Assembly (NCBI GenBank): GCA_025451425.1
Contig: JANWKK010000144.1
Span: 1 to 18,916 of the forward strand
Direction: 5' to 3'
DNA length: 18,916 bases
Origin: Gemmatimonadaceae bacterium
Lineage (GTDB): Bacteria; Gemmatimonadota; Gemmatimonadetes; Gemmatimonadales; Gemmatimonadaceae
Shown: piece by piece, positions 16,911 through 18,916 of the stretch
Position numbering within the stretch: position 1 is the stretch's first letter
Layout: every line of letters starts with the position of its first letter
Translations under genes and position numbers: made by a program
Notes under the pieces: generated by a model
What the model was told of the DNA's origin: nothing
What the model saw: only the letters and a program-made list of their open reading frames with translations
The model's database searches: none

Positions 16911-17564
16911 GTGGCATATTCGATTGTGGTTGTCGGCACATCCTGGGGCGGTCTGCACGCGCTTCGCGAGCTGGTGGGTAATCTGCCCGCGGACTATCGA
17001 GTGCCGACCGTTCTCGTGCAGCATCGGCATCGACAGTCCGATCACCTGCTGAGCACGTTTCTGCAGGAGCGGACGAGCCTTCCGGTGACCGAGGTCGAGG
17101 ACAAGATGCCGATCGAGCCCGGCATGCTCTTCGTCGCTCCAGCGGATTATCACCTGCTGCTCGACCGCGATGTTTTCGAACTGTCTACGGATCCGCCGGT
17201 TCGATACAGCCGACCATCGATCGACGTGACTTTCTATTCCGCGGCAGACGCGTACGGCCCGGCATCGGTCGGCGTGATTCTGACGGGTGCGAACTCCGAC
17301 GGATCGCGTGGGCTGAGGCGAGTCTTCGACCGTGGTGGGCTCGCGCTGGTCCAGGATCCAACCACCGCCGAGAGTCCGACGATGCCCTCGGCGGCGATTC
17401 GGTGCGTGCCGGGCGCGAGCGTGCAGACGATCGCGCAGATCGCGAAAACACTGGCCGACGCCGACGCGCAATCGAAGGCAGAACGTGCGGCGCTCGGAAC
17501 GCGGGCGGCCTTGGATCAACCCGACACGTTGCCACGCCGCACCGCACCGCCAGGAGGCGCGTGA
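16911..17564 (+). CDS. cheB: CheB-type protein-glutamate methylesterase, catalytic domain only
   Basis: 217 aa. It is the CheB esterase domain without the usual N-terminal receiver and linker (E. coli CheB is about 349 aa). The catalytic triad is visible: Ser11 in GTSWGG, His38 in LVQHRH and Asp130 in LTGANSDGSRG; PADYHLLL (77-84), YSRPSIDVTF and TAESPTMPSAAI are further family blocks. It should remove the methyl groups added by CheR. Lacking its own receiver, its activity may be controlled by partner proteins; the neighbouring kinases carry four receivers. GTG 16911, 17 bp after the cheR stop, places the first beta strand at residue 4; the frame is open upstream inside cheR, but that portion lacks family similarity. 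Its stop overlaps the next start (GTGA). Confidence 0.9.
   Translation: MAYSIVVVGTSWGGLHALRELVGNLPADYRVPTVLVQHRHRQSDHLLSTFLQERTSLPVTEVEDKMPIEPGMLFVAPADYHLLLDRDVFELSTDPPVRYSRPSIDVTFYSAADAYGPASVGVILTGANSDGSRGLRRVFDRGGLALVQDPTTAESPTMPSAAIRCVPGASVQTIAQIAKTLADADAQSKAERAALGTRAALDQPDTLPRRTAPPGGA
17552..17557 (+). promoter_or_regulatory. Shine-Dalgarno AGGAGG of the second kinase
   Basis: AGGAGG ends 3 nt before GTG 17561, which is short spacing. The in-frame GTG at 17579 would be 21 nt away, so 17561 is favoured together with the GTGA overlap. Confidence 0.55.
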
Positions 17565-18916
17565 ACAGCCCGCCGTCCGTGCCTAACGGCAATGGGTCCG
17601 CAGCGGGTGCACCAGAACCGGCGCCGACGCCCACGGAGCAGGTCGACATTCTCATCGTCGATGATCGCGCCGAGAATTTGCTCGCGTTGGAGGCTATCCT
17701 CGAGCCGCTGCATCAGCGGCTCGTTCGTGCCTCGTCAGGCGAGGAGACCCTGCGCCGGCTGCTCGAACGCGACTTCGCGCTCATTCTGCTCGACGTCCAG
17801 ATGCCGGGAATGAACGGCTTCGAGACGGCGCGAATCATCAAGTCTCGCGAGCGCTCGAAATACATTCCGATCATCTTCCTCACCGCGATCAGTAAGGAAG
17901 AGGCGTACGTCTTCGAAGGGTATTCGGTCGGCGCGGTTGATTATCTCTTCAAGCCATTCCAGCCCGAGATCCTTCGTTCCAAGGTCGCGGCGTTCGTCGA
18001 TCTCTATGTGCGACAGAGAAACGTCGCCGCCAAAGAGGCGTTGGTGCGCGAGAGCGAGCGTCGCGAACTGGAGCTCCGCCATATGCGCGAGCTCTGGGAA
18101 TCGCAGGCTCGCTTTCGTGAGGTGGTGACGTCGGCGCTCGACGCGATCATCTGCTTCGACGAAGCAGGCATGATCACGTTGTTCAATTCGGCGGCGGAAA
18201 GCATGTTCGGCTCTCCGAGCGCCGAGGCGGTCAGTACTCCGATCGCGCGATTCTTCGCTGACGAAGAGCAGTCACTTCGTGAGCTTCGCCTCTTTGCCGA
18301 GGAACGCGATGGCCAGCGCGTGTCGACGCAGGCGCCGTCGACGAGCATTCTCGAGCTCACCGCGAGACGTCCATCAGGCGAGCTTTTTCCAATCGAAGCA
18401 TCTGTTTCGCTGCTCAAGTCGCGCACCGATCGCACATACACGCTGATCCTGCGCGACGTCTCGGAGCGCGTGCGTCATGAGGAGATGCTCAAGCAGCAGG
18501 CGGTATCGCTCGCGAATACGATGGGCGAGTTGAAAGCGCTGAACGATGAGCTGAACGAACGCCAGCAAGACCTCGAGCGGGCGATGACGGCGCGGAGCCG
18601 CTTCTACGCGTCGATGAGCCACGAGCTGCGCACGCCGATCAACGCCGTCCTGGGCTACAGCACCCTGCTGCTCGAGAATATCTACGGCCCGCTCAACGAG
18701 AAGCAGAAGGAGGGCATCGAGCGCACGCACAAAGCAGCAAAGCACCTGCTCGAGCTCGTGAACGATGTGCTCGACCTCTCCAAGATCGAAGCGGGGAAGA
18801 TCGATCTTCGGCTGCAGCCGGTCAGCTTTCCGTCGATCATCGAAGATCTATTCGTCACGGTGCGTCCGCTCGCCGATCAGTACGGATCGTCGCTCCGCAT
18901 CGAGCACACCGGCGAA
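17561..18916 (+). CDS. REC-PAS-HisKA hybrid histidine kinase (3' end outside window)
   Basis: 452 codons are present and the gene runs off the right edge. A Pro/Ala-rich N-terminus (1-26) leads into a receiver domain (27-145) with acidic pair Asp34/Asp35 in ILIVDDR, phospho-acceptor Asp78 in LLDVQMPGMNG, FLTAIS and LFKPF. A helical linker follows, then a PAS domain (about 180-305; ALDAIICFDEAGMITLFNSAAESMFG), a short coiled coil, and HisKA with His354 in [17 protein letters not shown]. The window ends at the entrance to the ATPase domain. An N-terminal receiver before PAS-HisKA means the kinase can be switched by phosphotransfer from another kinase, plausibly the poly-HAMP kinase upstream. 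It is coupled to cheB by a GTGA stop/start overlap. Confidence 0.92.
   Translation, partial: MNSPPSVPNGNGSAAGAPEPAPTPTEQVDILIVDDRAENLLALEAILEPLHQRLVRASSGEETLRRLLERDFALILLDVQMPGMNGFETARIIKSRERSKYIPIIFLTAISKEEAYVFEGYSVGAVDYLFKPFQPEILRSKVAAFVDLYVRQRNVAAKEALVRESERRELELRHMRELWESQARFREVVTSALDAIICFDEAGMITLFNSAAESMFGSPSAEAVSTPIARFFADEEQSLRELRLFAEERDGQRVSTQAPSTSILELTARRPSGELFPIEASVSLLKSRTDRTYTLILRDVSERVRHEEMLKQQAVSLANTMGELKALNDELNERQQDLERAMTARSRFYASMSHELRTPINAVLGYSTLLLENIYGPLNEKQKEGIERTHKAAKHLLELVNDVLDLSKIEAGKIDLRLQPVSFPSIIEDLFVTVRPLADQYGSSLRIEHTGE

Overview
The window is about 18.9 kb of GC-rich bacterial chromosome, densely coding on both strands, with no mobile element, CRISPR array, rRNA or tRNA that I can see. 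The mix of genes, the GC-rich codon use and the unusual signalling cluster look most like Gemmatimonadota (an inference; Acidobacteriota or Myxococcota-like groups cannot be excluded without a search).

Region 1 (1-2307) holds small housekeeping genes. On the minus strand a SufE-like sulfur acceptor is followed by an NAD-binding epimerase/dehydratase that runs off the left edge. Divergent from them is an OsmC-type peroxiredoxin, which converges on an unrecognised 104-aa protein. Region 2 (2523-3737) is a plus-strand pair: a small cupin and a short-chain dehydrogenase-like protein that lacks the usual catalytic Tyr/Lys. Region 3 (3692-6404) is a minus-strand pair, a compact RecQ helicase followed 10 bp later by an MscS-type channel; the mscS 3' end overlaps the SDR gene by 46 bp. 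Region 4 (6573-9419) is plus strand: msrP and msrQ (repair of methionine sulfoxide in the envelope), then an RlmL/YpsC-like THUMP RNA methyltransferase whose start overlaps msrQ. A 332-bp gene-free leader with a terminator-like hairpin follows.

Region 5 (9752-18916) is the most interesting part: a tightly coupled signalling operon. It opens with a 2094-residue soluble hybrid histidine kinase containing nine 92-residue HAMP-type repeats plus a degenerate leading unit, then GAF, coiled coil, HisKA, ATPase and three receiver domains. Next come a stand-alone CheR methyltransferase, a stand-alone CheB methylesterase without receiver, and a second kinase (REC-PAS-HisKA, cut by the right edge). Junctions are a 16-bp overlap, a 17-bp gap and a GTGA overlap, so the four proteins are probably made together. 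There is no chemoreceptor, CheW or CheA in view. This suggests, but does not prove, that the CheR/CheB adaptation pair acts on the poly-HAMP kinase or on a remote receptor. The repeat unit closely resembles that of fungal group III (Nik1/Os-1) osmosensing kinases.

Two sequence-level patterns cut across genes. One is an over-represented octamer GCCTAACG/CGTTAGGC that occurs in several reading frames and in a spacer. The other is an alternating A/B two-repeat pattern inside the HAMP array.
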